Shown here one piece after another: positions 53,038 to 62,266 of a stretch of DNA of 64,000 nucleotides. The first letter of the stretch is position 1. Every line of letters begins with the position of its first letter. This stretch comes from Fuchsiella alkaliacetigena (GTDB lineage: Bacteria > Bacillota > Halanaerobiia > Halobacteroidales > Acetohalobiaceae). Location: the NCBI RefSeq assembly GCF_023227765.1, contig NZ_JALKBZ010000003.1, positions 53,195 through 117,194 of the forward strand, read 5' to 3'. The position numbers and the translations under genes are program-made. The notes under the pieces were generated by a model, which searched no databases, was not told where the DNA came from, and was given only the letters and a program-made list of their open reading frames with translations.

Positions 53038-54420
53038 GTGTTGGCTAACTTAGATTTGAAGTCCAACTGGTTAATATTAATAGCTATGGTAGTACTGATA
53101 ATAGTTGTTACTGGAGCTTTAACTTTTTATTTTATGCAAGAGGATGTTTTTAGAATAGATCCAGAAGTGCAGTTACAGCCTGAAAGAGAGTACCAACTGA
53201 CTTATTGGGATTATCCTTTATTTATTGGTCAGGAAGAGGAGTATACTGAATTTTTAGAGGAAGCAATTGCTGATTTTAATGACATGTATCCTAATATTAA
53301 GGTGGACTATGAAATCTTATCCTTTCTAGAAGGGGAAAGTAGACTACAAGAAAGATTAAAAGAAGGGAATCCGCCGGATATTTATAATGATATTTTTGGA
53401 AGCAAGTTTTTTAGTGAAGAATTACAGATTCCAGTTAATATTTACTTTGCTGAAGGGGACTTAGGTGACTATAATCAGGCAGCTATTAAATCGTTTTATG
53501 CTGATCAGCGGGTTTGGGGACTGCCTAACTGGGTATTACCTCAAGTTTGGGTAGGGAATAAAAGTTTATTAACTGAAGCTGATTTAGATTTAAATGAGAT
53601 TCAGACTGTCGGTTGGGATTGGCAACAGTTTTCGGAAGTAGCTCAACAGATTAATGATTTAGGTAGGGATAACTCTATTATCTTTAATCCACATAATTCA
53701 CAGTTATTATTCCATCTGCTAAGTCAACAAGGTCGAGAGCAGTTTCTGTGTCAAGAAGAGGGACTGCTTTTAGAGGCTGAAGAATTGAAGTTAGCCTTTC
53801 AGTTTTTAAGGGAACTGCAAGAAAAACAAGTATTTCCAGAGTCGACTCAGGAGATGAATAAGCAGCTTTTACCTGATTTTTGGCAAGGCCAAGCAGGGGT
53901 GATAGCTCCGATTAATATGTGGCTGTTGAATAACTTTTATCAGCGAGAAGCTGAGCAGCAAAGGGTGGATTTGACCTTAATTCCGCCACCGGGAATTGAA
54001 CAACAGGAGCAATTACCTTTAGAGGTAGGTGGTTTAGTTCTTTTTAGACAGCAGGAGTATCAAGGGCACGAGCATAGTAAGGCTACCTATAAGTTTGCTG
54101 AGTTTATTAATCGGCAGAAAAACTTGTTTTTAGCTGAAAAATTGAAAGTAGTACCGGCTTATCTACCCTTACAGTCTTTGTGGGCCCAGGAGGTAGACTT
54201 AAGGAGTGAGATTAAAGAGGATATTTTGAGTTATGCGCAGCGCGGAACTCCTAAGCAGTTAGATAGCTTTGCTAGTTTAGCTGTACAAAGACAGATTGAA
54301 GAGTTATTAGCTCAGGCTTATCAGGATTTTTGGTTGACAGAAAAAAGTATTGCCGAAATAGTTAATGAAGTTATGACAGAATCTCAACAGCTGGTGGCTG
54401 CGCAGAGAGAAGAAGAATAA
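53038..54420 (+). CDS. Membrane-anchored family-1 extracellular solute-binding protein
   Basis: 460 residues. One N-terminal transmembrane helix (residues ~13-33) with no lipobox, then a sugar-ABC-type binding fold (YQLTYWDYPLFIGQEEEYTEF; KEGNPPDIYNDIFGSKFF; AGVIAPINMWLLN). No transporter permease or ATPase is adjacent, so it may be a stand-alone sensor or envelope protein rather than a transporter component. GTG start with AAGGAGTGA upstream; probably cotranscribed with the L,D-transpeptidase. The SAM riboswitch promoter begins right after it. Confidence 0.8.
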   Translation: MLANLDLKSNWLILIAMVVLIIVVTGALTFYFMQEDVFRIDPEVQLQPEREYQLTYWDYPLFIGQEEEYTEFLEEAIADFNDMYPNIKVDYEILSFLEGESRLQERLKEGNPPDIYNDIFGSKFFSEELQIPVNIYFAEGDLGDYNQAAIKSFYADQRVWGLPNWVLPQVWVGNKSLLTEADLDLNEIQTVGWDWQQFSEVAQQINDLGRDNSIIFNPHNSQLLFHLLSQQGREQFLCQEEGLLLEAEELKLAFQFLRELQEKQVFPESTQEMNKQLLPDFWQGQAGVIAPINMWLLNNFYQREAEQQRVDLTLIPPPGIEQQEQLPLEVGGLVLFRQQEYQGHEHSKATYKFAEFINRQKNLFLAEKLKVVPAYLPLQSLWAQEVDLRSEIKEDILSYAQRGTPKQLDSFASLAVQRQIEELLAQAYQDFWLTEKSIAEIVNEVMTESQQLVAAQREEE

Positions 54421-54428
54421 TTTTTTGC

Positions 54429-54457
54429 TTGACATTCTTATTAAGATATGTTAGGAT
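54429..54457 (+). promoter_or_regulatory. Promoter of the SAM-riboswitch transcript
   Basis: TTGACA at 54429-54434 and TAGGAT at 54452-54457 with a 17-bp spacer, 27 bp before the aptamer. Confidence 0.75.
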
Positions 54458-54483
54458 AGATTAAAATAATGAATATACGTAAA

Positions 54484-54646
54484 CTCTTATCGAGAGAGGT
54501 GGAGGGACTGGCCCGATGAAGCCCGGCAACCGGTGGTAGTGTTAACTACTATGGCGGTGCCAAATCCTGCAATGTTTTATCTGCATTGAGAGATAAGAGA
54601 GGTGATAGTTTATAAGACCTCTTCTTATCTAAGGAGAGGTTTTTTT
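54484..54646 (+). promoter_or_regulatory. SAM-I (S-box) riboswitch with transcription terminator
   Basis: The P1 stem CTCTTATC/GATAAGAG closes the aptamer at 54484-54599. Inside are the S-box core GAGGTGGAGGGACTGGCCCG, then ATGAAGCCCGGCAACC and the GGCGGTGCCAAATCCTGC segment. A terminator follows (54617-54640 plus TTTTTTT), and its left arm can alternatively pair with the 3-prime side of P1 as antiterminator. SAM binding should therefore turn off metY-metX. Confidence 0.97.
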
Positions 54647-54681
54647 GATATGATATTTAATTATATGGAGGGATAAAATTT

Positions 54682-55875
54682 ATGACAACAGATCAGGGAG
54701 AGGATTTAGGATTTGATACGATATCTTTACACGGAGGTTATACTCCAGATGAAACAACAGGCTCTAGAGCAGTACCTATTTATCAAACTACATCTTATGT
54801 TTTTGATGATGCAGACCATGCGGCTCGATTATTTGCTTTAGAAGAAGCAGGAAATATCTATACTAGGATTGGCAATCCGACTCACGCAGTTTTTGAAAAA
54901 AGAGTCGCTGCTTTAGAAGGTGGCGAAGCTGGTTTAGCTACTAGTTCGGGAATGGCGGCTATTCACTTAACGATTATGACGCTTTTGGAGGCGGGCGATG
55001 AAATAGTAGCTTCTAAGTATATCTATGGTGGTACTTATAATCTATTATCTACTACTTTACCTAAGTATGGAATTGAGACTAAGTTTATTGATCCTGATGA
55101 ATTAGAGTCTTGGGAGGAAGCTATTAGTGAGGATACTAAGCTTTTCTTTTTAGAATCACCAGGAAATCCTTTATTAAATATTGTGGATATTGAGGGAGTA
55201 GCAGAGATTGCTCACGCTAATGATATTCCAGTAGTGGTGGATAATACCTTTAATACTCCTTATTTATCTCAGCCTTTGAAGTTAGGAGCAGATATAGTGG
55301 TTCATTCGGCTACTAAGTATATTGGTGGACACGGAAGTTCTATTGGGGGGATTATTGTTGGTTCTGAGGACTTTATCTTTAAAGCTAGAACTGAAGGTTA
55401 TCGAGATATAGGGCCCGCTTTGAGTCCTGTTAACTCTTGGCTCTTTATTCAGGGTCTAGAAACACTGTCCTTGCGGATGGAAAGACATTCTGAAAATGCT
55501 CAGCAGGTAGCTGAGTGGTTGGAGGAGCATCCCAAGGTAGAATGGATCTGCTATCCTGGCTTGGAACGACACGTTCAGCATGAATTAGCTAAGAAGCAGC
55601 AGAAAAACTTCGGCGGGATGATTACCTTTGGGATTCAGGGTGGCTTTGAAGCAGGTAAAAAGCTGATAAATAATGTAGAACTATGTTCATTGTTGGCTAA
55701 TGTAGGTGATACTAGAACCTTGATTATTCATCCAGCTTCTACAACTCACGAACAGCTAGAGGCTGAGGAGCAGGAGGAAGCTGGAATTACCGAAGATTTA
55801 ATTAGAATTTCAGTTGGTTTGGAGAATGTGGAGGATATAATTGCTGACTTAAAACAGGCAATGGAAAAGGTATAA
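54682..55875 (+). CDS. metY: O-acetylhomoserine sulfhydrylase-type PLP enzyme
   Basis: 397 residues of the Cys/Met-metabolism PLP family. GFDTISLHGGYTPDETTGSRA and YTRIGNPTHAVFEKR at the start, PLP-lysine motif VVHSATKYIGGHGSSIGG (~residue 217), ALSPVNSWLFIQGLETLSLR. It is about 30 residues shorter than usual MetY because the insert between GGIIV and the ARTEGYRDIG segment is missing. Controlled by the S-box riboswitch and followed 20 bp later by metX, which makes its substrate, so sulfhydrylation of O-acetylhomoserine to homocysteine is likely; cystathionine synthase activity cannot be excluded. Confidence 0.9.
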   Translation: MTTDQGEDLGFDTISLHGGYTPDETTGSRAVPIYQTTSYVFDDADHAARLFALEEAGNIYTRIGNPTHAVFEKRVAALEGGEAGLATSSGMAAIHLTIMTLLEAGDEIVASKYIYGGTYNLLSTTLPKYGIETKFIDPDELESWEEAISEDTKLFFLESPGNPLLNIVDIEGVAEIAHANDIPVVVDNTFNTPYLSQPLKLGADIVVHSATKYIGGHGSSIGGIIVGSEDFIFKARTEGYRDIGPALSPVNSWLFIQGLETLSLRMERHSENAQQVAEWLEEHPKVEWICYPGLERHVQHELAKKQQKNFGGMITFGIQGGFEAGKKLINNVELCSLLANVGDTRTLIIHPASTTHEQLEAEEQEEAGITEDLIRISVGLENVEDIIADLKQAMEKV

Positions 55876-55895
55876 TTAAGGAAGGGGGGAGTGAT

Positions 55896-57044
55896 ATGAG
55901 TGTCTGTAGTGAAGAATTGGCTAAGACAGAGGGGGACTTGGCAGTGGTTTCTCCTCAAAAATTAACCCTCTTTAGTGACGATAAAATGTTTGAACTGGAA
56001 TCGGGTCAAAAGTTAGGGCCGATTGAGGTGGCTTATGAAAGCTATGGGACTTTGAATTCAGCGCGGGATAATGTTGTTTTAATTGTCCATCACTTGACTG
56101 CTAATGCTCATGCAGCAGGTAAGTACAGCTTAGATGATCAGGAAGCAGGCTGGTGGGATCCCTTAATCGGCCCTGGGAAGGCTATAGATACCGAAGAGTA
56201 CTATGTGATCTGCACTAATGTACTCGGTAGTTGTTATGGAAGTACCGGGCCCGCCTCAATTAATCCAGCTACTGGCAAGGAGTATGGAAGTGACTTTCCA
56301 GTAGTAACGGTGGGAGATATGGTTAATTTACAGAAGGCTTTTTTGGAAAAACTGGGGATTAAGGAATTACAACTAGTAATTGGTGGTTCCTTAGGCGGCA
56401 TGCAGGTTTTAAAATGGGCTGTAGAGTATCCAGATTTTTTACAAAAAGCGGTGCCGATTAGTACTCCGGCTCAGCTTAAGGCCCAAACCATAGCCTATAA
56501 TCAGGTAGCTATAGAAGCAGTAAAGAATGATCCTGCCTGGCACGGCGGGCATTATTACCAACAAGAGGAACGGCCAGTTAAAGGGATGGACTTAGCTCGT
56601 AAGATCGGGATGATTACCTTTAGAACACCTCAGTCTTTTCAAGCTCGCTTTGGTAGAAAAGAGTTGGCTGATAAGGAGTTTTATAGCTTGGATAATCAGT
56701 TTAAGATTAATAGCTACTTGGACTATCAGGGCCAGAAGTTTATAAATCGCTTTGATGCTAATTCCTTTATCTATTTAACTAAGGCTATGGATCTCTATGA
56801 CTTAAGTAGGGGTTATGGTTCTTTGGCTGCAGCCTTAGAAAGAGTTGAAGCTGAGGTGATGATGATGGCTGTAGATTCTGATCAACTCTTTCCAATTGAG
56901 GAGTCCCGAGAAGTGGTGAGTATACTTAAGGAACTGGATAAAGATGTTAAGTTTCATCAGTTAAGATCTGATTATGGTCATGATGCTTTTTTGGTGGAGT
57001 TTCATAAGTTTGGCCCGGTGATAGAGGATTTTTTATCAAGCTGA
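55896..57044 (+). CDS. metX: Homoserine O-acetyltransferase MetX
   Basis: 382 residues, alpha/beta-hydrolase fold. HHLTANAHAAGKYS, CTNVLGSCYGSTGPASINPATG, the nucleophile elbow VIGGSLGGMQVLKWA (Ser ~150), Asp in MAVDSDQLFPIEESREV and the catalytic His in DYGHDAFLVEF form the acyl-transferase triad. It acetylates homoserine from acetyl-CoA for metY. AAGGAAGGGGGGAGTGAT precedes the ATG. It shares the SAM riboswitch with metY and ends in a terminator. Confidence 0.95.
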   Translation: MSVCSEELAKTEGDLAVVSPQKLTLFSDDKMFELESGQKLGPIEVAYESYGTLNSARDNVVLIVHHLTANAHAAGKYSLDDQEAGWWDPLIGPGKAIDTEEYYVICTNVLGSCYGSTGPASINPATGKEYGSDFPVVTVGDMVNLQKAFLEKLGIKELQLVIGGSLGGMQVLKWAVEYPDFLQKAVPISTPAQLKAQTIAYNQVAIEAVKNDPAWHGGHYYQQEERPVKGMDLARKIGMITFRTPQSFQARFGRKELADKEFYSLDNQFKINSYLDYQGQKFINRFDANSFIYLTKAMDLYDLSRGYGSLAAALERVEAEVMMMAVDSDQLFPIEESREVVSILKELDKDVKFHQLRSDYGHDAFLVEFHKFGPVIEDFLSS

Positions 57045-57057
57045 AAGCATAAGTTAA

Positions 57058-57088
57058 AGCTCTGCCTTAAATAAGGTAGGGCTTTTAT
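57058..57088 (+). terminator. Terminator of metY-metX
   Basis: Twelve-position stem with G-U pairs (57058-57069 / 57072-57083), followed by TTTT. Confidence 0.75.
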
Positions 57089-57134
57089 ATTTTAATATTT
57101 AGGTTCAAGTTCTAAGAACAAAACAATATCGTTC

Positions 57135-57572
57135 TATTGTTGCGTTGGTGTAGGGGCCAAATAGGTGTTTCACGCTAGAAAAGTTTATTTTAGTACTTCT
57201 AAAATTCATCTCCACTTAAATAAAAGCAAGTAAATTTTAATTAGAAAAATTTACTAAACCAGCTTTTATTTAAGCTCCGATTCATTAAGAAGTACTAAAA
57301 AATAAACTTTAATATCGCTTAGAAACACCCATTTGGCCGTGCTGATAATGAAAAATATGTTTGAGTCGTCTTTCACTAACATAATTTTGCGCTTTATATC
57401 CCAGTGGGGGTTGTTTCAGAGTGGAATTCAGGTTTTTCGTCGAAATTGCTAATCGCTTTTCAAAGTGCTTCTGTCAACTTATAATATATCAAATAATTTG
57501 TAAGTAGCACTAAGCTAGAAAAAGGTGTTGGAACGGCGAAACTTCCCCCACTGGGTCATTAACGCAACAATA
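57135..57572. mobile_element. 438-bp double-foldback element with 12-bp terminal inverted repeats (MITE-like)
   Basis: The ends are TATTGTTGCGTT (57135-57146) and its reverse complement (57561-57572). Inside lie two large imperfect hairpins. 57155-57338 has arms of about 83 and 92 nt (both beginning GGCCAAAT..GGTGTTTC when read inward from each end). 57400-57555 has arms starting CCCAGTGGGGG and a smaller nested hairpin. No reading frame of note. It fills the 590-bp gap between metX and the vWA gene. A non-autonomous transposon or a large structured RNA are the two readings. Confidence 0.6.
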
Positions 57573-57637
57573 TCCCAATTAAGTTTAAGTTGGGTCTCTG
57601 ATAATGGCAAAATAGATTAATAAGGAAGTGATGTTTT

Positions 57638-59113
57638 ATGAACAGCAAAGTTGTAGCTCACAATAGTCGGGCTGAGGATTTAGAGTTAGAGAAAGCAGTT
57701 ACTGAGTATAAAGCAGGAGTAAGTCCAGCTCAAATTGAAAATAATATACTTAGGTTTATTCGAATCTTAAGGAGCTTAGGAGTTAGAGTTAGTTTAGTAG
57801 AAGGGATAGAAGCTTTAGCTGTTTTAAAAAAGGTTGATATTTTAAATAAAGAAGAAGTTAAAATAGCTTTAAGGTCGATGTTAGTTAAGGATTACGAGAA
57901 GATCAGGATTTATAATCGAGTTTTTGAATACTTCTTTGCTTCTTTTACTTTAGAGAATGAAGAAGCAGAAGCTGAGAATCTTGATTCAACTGCTGAAGAA
58001 GAAACAGAGGAAGAAGAGGTCTTGCATGATCCTATTTCCCGGGCTGATCTTGACGAAGAAGAGGAAGAGGAGCGGGAGTTAGAAGTAGATTTAGATCCTG
58101 AGCAACAGGAGTTTTATGATCAGTTGGACCCGGAGATTAAAGAACAGGTTAATGAGCAGGTGAGAAGTAAGTTTAGCGAAACCTTATTACGCACTCCTCA
58201 AAATGAGTCTATGGTTAAAAACTTTATTCAGGGCAGCTTAAGGTACTGGCAGGCTAAATTAAACGAAAATAGAGATAATCTGATTGATTTGGATACTACA
58301 GTGGATGTTAAAAAGACAGGTGAGCGGGAACTAGATAATACCTTACGGCAGTTGGTAAGTAAGTTAGATGAAGAGGATGAGTTTATTTTAGCCAAGGATA
58401 TTAGAGAAATTGCTGAAACAGAGATGGATAGAGTGACTGAGATTATTAGACGTCTGACTAAGCAGTTAGCTACTAAGCTATCTCGAAGATATAAAAAGAG
58501 CAGTAAAAGTAAGCAGTTGGATATTAGAGCTACTTTACATAACAGTATTAAGTACGGCGGTACTTTAGCAGAACTTAGCTATCGGCAGCAGAAGCTTAAA
58601 AAGCCTAAGTTTTTATTAATCTGCGATGTATCTGATTCTATGGCTAGGTATTCGCAGTTTGTACTCCAGTTTGTTTATGGTTTGGCTGATACGGTGAAGG
58701 GGATTGATAGCTTTATCTTTGCTGATGATTTAGAAGAGGTTACGGATTATTTTGCAGGTGAAGGCTCTTTTGCTGAAAAGATGGCTTCTGTAATTGGAGA
58801 AAGTGAGCAGTGGGGAGGAGCAACGGATTTAGATTGTGCTTTAAGCACCTTTAATAGTAATTATAAATCCCTATTGACTAAAAGAACGGTAGTTTTTATT
58901 GTTAGCGATACTAAGACCTTAAGAGTTGAAAAAGCAGCGGCTAAGATTGAGGGAATGCAGAGGCGGGTTCGAGAAATAATTTGGTTAAATACTCTGCCTA
59001 AAGCAATGTGGAAGCATCGAGATTCTGTTAAGGCTTTTCAAAAGCACTGTCGGATGTTTAAGTGTAATATGATTAAGGATTTACAGAGAATAATTAAGAA
59101 AGAGTTTTTATAG
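57638..59113 (+). CDS. CoxE-like vWA domain protein
   Basis: 491 residues. The N-terminal half matches the COG3552/CoxE family (FIRILRSLGVRVSLVEGIEAL, then KVDILNKEEVKIALRSMLV), an acidic linker runs at ~residues 107-165, and the C-terminal vWA domain carries a MIDAS motif LLICDVSDSMARYSQFVLQ (DxSxS; ~residues 327-345) plus GGATDLDCAL for the threonine ligand. Such proteins usually work with a MoxR-type AAA+ ATPase in metal-cofactor insertion, but no MoxR gene is within this window. It stands alone between the foldback element and the convergent surface-protein cluster. Confidence 0.88.
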   Translation: MNSKVVAHNSRAEDLELEKAVTEYKAGVSPAQIENNILRFIRILRSLGVRVSLVEGIEALAVLKKVDILNKEEVKIALRSMLVKDYEKIRIYNRVFEYFFASFTLENEEAEAENLDSTAEEETEEEEVLHDPISRADLDEEEEEERELEVDLDPEQQEFYDQLDPEIKEQVNEQVRSKFSETLLRTPQNESMVKNFIQGSLRYWQAKLNENRDNLIDLDTTVDVKKTGERELDNTLRQLVSKLDEEDEFILAKDIREIAETEMDRVTEIIRRLTKQLATKLSRRYKKSSKSKQLDIRATLHNSIKYGGTLAELSYRQQKLKKPKFLLICDVSDSMARYSQFVLQFVYGLADTVKGIDSFIFADDLEEVTDYFAGEGSFAEKMASVIGESEQWGGATDLDCALSTFNSNYKSLLTKRTVVFIVSDTKTLRVEKAAAKIEGMQRRVREIIWLNTLPKAMWKHRDSVKAFQKHCRMFKCNMIKDLQRIIKKEFL

Positions 59114-59128
59114 AGATTTATGTAAAAA

Positions 59129-59165
59129 TTCATCATAGATCTAAAGTATAGTGATCTATGATGAA
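59129..59165 (-). terminator. Terminator of the minus-strand surface cluster
   Basis: Perfect 13-bp stem (59129-59141 / 59153-59165), 11-nt loop; on the minus strand it is followed by TTTTT. It lies between the convergent vWA gene and the repeat-protein gene. Confidence 0.75.
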
Positions 59166-59217
59166 TCAGGCCTAGATGATTTATTTGGTTAAATTATAAT
59201 ATTAAGTCAAGTTTAGA

Positions 59218-59802
59218 TTAGCTTATATCTACTGTCTCAGAATCACCAGGCTCTAAACTAGGAAAGGTAGCAACTAATCCTAATACATCATCATCTATCT
59301 CTATATCTGTCAAGGTTACATTACCGATATTAGTTACTATATATCTAAAGACTGGATCAATATTTGGCGGCAAGGTTGGTCCAGGAGGACTATCTGCTTC
59401 AACAAATGTCTCTCCACCATCAACAGAGATAAGTTTCTCAATCTGAATAGCTGGCTCTGCTTGAAGTATACCAAAGTAGTGTGTTAAATCAGTGTCGGTA
59501 ACTATTTGATCGTCAGATGTGCCTTCAACTGTAACTTCATTAACATGTTGTCCTTCTTCCCAAGTACCATCTAAGATTACTTCTACTGATGCACCAGGCT
59601 GTAAAGAAGCAAGAGCAAGTATAAAACCAAAGAACTCATCTGTTGCTTCAATATCTGTCAAAATCACATCACCAATATTCGTTACTACAAATCTAAATTT
59701 GGGGTCTATATCTTCTTCAATAAGTGGACCTGGAGGCGTATCTGCATCTATCCAAGTTTCACCTTCATCAGCAGAAACAAATTTTTCAATCTGAATAGTC
59801 AT
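59218..59802 (-). CDS. Short DUF11-like repeat protein ending in a truncated repeat
   Basis: 194 residues, no signal peptide. It consists of one full DUF11/DUF7507-type beta repeat (residues 1-114: IQIEKFVSADEGETWIDAD ... GTWEEGQHVNEVTVEG ... IVTDTDLTHYFG) and one repeat cut short (115-194), which stops after SLEPGDSETVDIS and lacks the last ~35 residues (GTW..GQ.TN.ATVEG..VTD.D.A.Y). The sequence downstream of the stop does not encode the missing part. Its ATG overlaps the stop of the upstream 142-residue helical protein (ATGA), with GAAGGGGTGA as ribosome site. A surface or spore-layer protein is likely. Confidence 0.75.
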   Translation of the reverse strand: MTIQIEKFVSADEGETWIDADTPPGPLIEEDIDPKFRFVVTNIGDVILTDIEATDEFFGFILALASLQPGASVEVILDGTWEEGQHVNEVTVEGTSDDQIVTDTDLTHYFGILQAEPAIQIEKLISVDGGETFVEADSPPGPTLPPNIDPVFRYIVTNIGNVTLTDIEIDDDVLGLVATFPSLEPGDSETVDIS

Positions 59803-60227
59803 ATTGAATTCACCCCTTCAGTATTATTTTCGTCCACTGACTCACTATTATAATAAGCAGTAGCCTCATCTGTATAGGTCTCATTCTCATAAATACCATT
59901 AGCCGTAACAGTATTAGTTTGCACTTCAACTGGTGGCTCGGGTGGTAATTCTAATTCTTCTTTAAAATCTAAAACATCTTCTAACTTAAATTGTAATAAC
60001 ATCTGTTTTTTAATTGGCATTCTTAACATTCTTATGATAGCTTCTTGCTGTTCAATTGCTTCTTCACTAGTAATTGTTCCCTCTTCCATCATTCCAGCTA
60101 TTGCTTGTATCTTTTTACCTTCTGCATTTAAAATATGAGCCAACGCTGTCTCTTCTAATGCTATTGATTCTAATAAATCTGTTAACGCTTCTTCCTGAGT
60201 TCTTTCAGGAATTTCCGGTGCCGACAT
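59799..60227 (-). CDS. Helical small protein with half-repeat tail (paralogue A)
   Basis: 142 residues. Residues 1-95 form a conserved helical domain (PERTQEEALTDLLESIALEE, TALAHILNAEGKKIQAIAGM, KKQMLLQFKLEDVLDFKEEL) shared by four genes here; similar domains, with a SIALEE..LxHIxNAEGEKIQ core, are remembered from Firmicute exosporium/coat-type proteins. After a PPEPPVE linker, the tail VQTNTVTANGIYENETYTDE...YYN resembles the final third of a DUF11 repeat, i.e. the piece missing from the coupled downstream protein. GGAGGAAG lies before the ATG. Confidence 0.75.
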   Translation of the reverse strand: MSAPEIPERTQEEALTDLLESIALEETALAHILNAEGKKIQAIAGMMEEGTITSEEAIEQQEAIIRMLRMPIKKQMLLQFKLEDVLDFKEELELPPEPPVEVQTNTVTANGIYENETYTDEATAYYNSESVDENNTEGVNSI

Positions 60228-60334
60228 TCAATCTTCCTCCTTTCAAAAAAATTAAGACTTAATAATAATCATAGTCAATCAAAATTCCATTATAAATATA
60301 ATCTAAATGCTATTTTTACAGCACTTTATAAGAA

Positions 60335-60370
60335 AAACGGAGTTCAAGGAATAATAACTGAACTCCGTTT
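60335..60370 (-). terminator. Terminator after the 624-aa repeat protein gene
   Basis: Stem AAACGGAGTTCA/TGAACTCCGTTT (60335-60346 / 60359-60370); on the minus strand it ends in a TTTTT run. It separates the two gene pairs into independent transcripts. Confidence 0.85.
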
Positions 60371-60391
60371 AGTTAAAGCAAGCTATTAACC

Positions 60392-62266
60392 TTAGGTCAC
60401 GTCAGGGTAATCTATTGATTGTTCATCACCAGGATTTAGCGGGTCAGGAAAGATAACAATAAGACCTAATACATCATCAGTTATTTCCACATCTGTTAAC
60501 TGTGTTCCTCCAGTATTTGTTACTATATATCTAAAGACCGGATCAACACCTGGTGGTAAGGTTGGCCCTGGAGACGTATCAGCCACAACAAATGTTTCTC
60601 CTTCATCAACTGAAACTAATTTCTGAATTTGAACTGCGGGTTCTGTAGTACCAAAGTAAAATACCTGGTCAGCATCAGTTACAATATTATCATCTGGATC
60701 TGTTCCTTCAACTGTAGCTGTGTTAGTCTGTTGACCAGCAGCCCAAGTTCCAGTTACAATCACTTCAAAAGATTCGCCTGGATCTAGTGTAGTTTGGGGG
60801 ATAGTTATTGGCCCTAATACACTATCAGTTAAGGTTATATTATCTATAGTAACTGTTCCAGTATTTGTTACGATATATTTGAATTGAGGATCGATATTCT
60901 CCTCTATAAATAAACCTGGAGCTATATCAGCATCCTCGAATATTACTCCATCATCAGAAACAAATTTCTCGACATCTATTGCAGCAGTTACTCCCACATA
61001 ATTGGCTTCATCTGTATCTGTAACAATTTCTCCTGCTGGATCTTCTCCTTCAACTGTAGCTAGATTAGTCTGTTGATCAGCAGCCCAAGTTCCAGTTACA
61101 ATCACTTGAAAAGATTCGCCTGGATCTAGTGTAGTTTGAGGAATAGTTATTGGCCCTAATACACTATCAGTTAATGTTATATTAGTTAGAGTTTCATTAC
61201 CAGTATTTGTTACTGTATATCTAAAGACTGGATCTGTAGTCTGGATGATATCGGGTCCTGGAGGTGTATCAGCATCAACAAATGTTGTACCTCCATCAGC
61301 AGAAACTTCCTTCTCAACATCAATATCTGCTTCAGCTGTTGTAGCTGGATTTGGCGAGACATAGACACCACTAGTTCCTGAAGTCATACTAAACTGGGTT
61401 GTAATTGAATACCAACCACCAACAAAAATACCATTACTTAGTGATGAAGTTGATCCGAAAAATACAGCATCTGGAGTATTTATTGGACCTGTTCCTGGAT
61501 AAAGAGTAGAAGGACTTCCTGTAGTCAGCCAGTAGCCAGTGAAGAAACCACCACCACTAAAGTTACTACCACCATCAATCAAAGCACCTTGACCATCATC
61601 AAAACGTGGTCCTTGTGGATAGGGAGGAGCTGGATTAGAGCCACCACCTGACGCATTAATATCACCTGCAACATTGATAAAGTTAGTAGGAGTTAAATCT
61701 CCTTGCGGAACAATTGCTCCACCACTCTGAGGTTTTACCTGCCCTTGATATCCATTTGTGGGGTCTCCATCTGTATCCCAACGCAGGATGAAGACATCTC
61801 CAGCATCACCAGTAATGTTAATTTTACTAGAAAAGTTAAGTCCTGAAGTAATATTGATAACAAAGACTTGATCTATGCCATCTTGAGTATTTAATCCATT
61901 AAGTGAAGTTGAAGAAACACTTTCAAATCCAGGTGTAGGAGCAAGAGCATTAATCTGTTGAAATGCACTAATCAGATCATCCTCAAGATCATCAATTAAT
62001 GCAGTTTGATTAGTTACTCCTGTAGCCTGAGTGGGATTATCATCAACTATATCCTGCCAGGCACCAAGGGTGGTATCATTAGTAGAAATTGTTCCAGCAT
62101 AAGGTACAAAACCTGAAGTACGTTGATCAGCTTGGATTCCATCAACGGCAACATCACCTACATATCCCTTACTAGCTCCCTGCCAATTAGCATCGTTTCT
62201 AGCATCTGCAAAGAAGAATAAGAAATCAGGTAAGTCACCTAAATCAATACCTCCGATTACAGTCAT
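60392..62266 (-). CDS. Surface-type protein: beta-rich N-domain plus DUF11 repeats, last one truncated
   Basis: 624 residues, no signal peptide. Residues 1-310 are Gly/Ser/Asn/Thr-rich and beta-like (SKGYVGDVAVDGIQADQRT; GLNFSSKINITGDAGDVFIL; NFSGGGFFTGYWLTTG), weakly reminiscent of ice-binding-like or choice-of-anchor domains. Two complete DUF11/DUF7507 repeats follow (311-426 and 427-540; VEKxVSxDG ... FRYTVTNTGN ... TIPQTTLDPGESF ... GTWAAGQQTNTATVEG ... VTDADQVFYFG). A third (541-624) stops at NPGDEQSIDYPDVT without its last third. Translationally coupled to the helical protein upstream. Confidence 0.8.
   Translation of the reverse strand: MTVIGGIDLGDLPDFLFFFADARNDANWQGASKGYVGDVAVDGIQADQRTSGFVPYAGTISTNDTTLGAWQDIVDDNPTQATGVTNQTALIDDLEDDLISAFQQINALAPTPGFESVSSTSLNGLNTQDGIDQVFVINITSGLNFSSKINITGDAGDVFILRWDTDGDPTNGYQGQVKPQSGGAIVPQGDLTPTNFINVAGDINASGGGSNPAPPYPQGPRFDDGQGALIDGGSNFSGGGFFTGYWLTTGSPSTLYPGTGPINTPDAVFFGSTSSLSNGIFVGGWYSITTQFSMTSGTSGVYVSPNPATTAEADIDVEKEVSADGGTTFVDADTPPGPDIIQTTDPVFRYTVTNTGNETLTNITLTDSVLGPITIPQTTLDPGESFQVIVTGTWAADQQTNLATVEGEDPAGEIVTDTDEANYVGVTAAIDVEKFVSDDGVIFEDADIAPGLFIEENIDPQFKYIVTNTGTVTIDNITLTDSVLGPITIPQTTLDPGESFEVIVTGTWAAGQQTNTATVEGTDPDDNIVTDADQVFYFGTTEPAVQIQKLVSVDEGETFVVADTSPGPTLPPGVDPVFRYIVTNTGGTQLTDVEITDDVLGLIVIFPDPLNPGDEQSIDYPDVT

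Noticed and set aside
59218..60392. Truncated terminal repeats caused by frameshift or recent deletion
   Set aside because: Reading past both stop codons in all minus-strand frames gives nothing like the missing segment, two separate genes end at the same structural point, and each has an ordinary terminator afterwards.
60392..62266. Calling the N-terminal domain a true DUF3494 ice-binding domain
   Set aside because: Only a general Gly/Ser/Thr beta-rich pattern is shared; no diagnostic motif was identified, so it is left unassigned.
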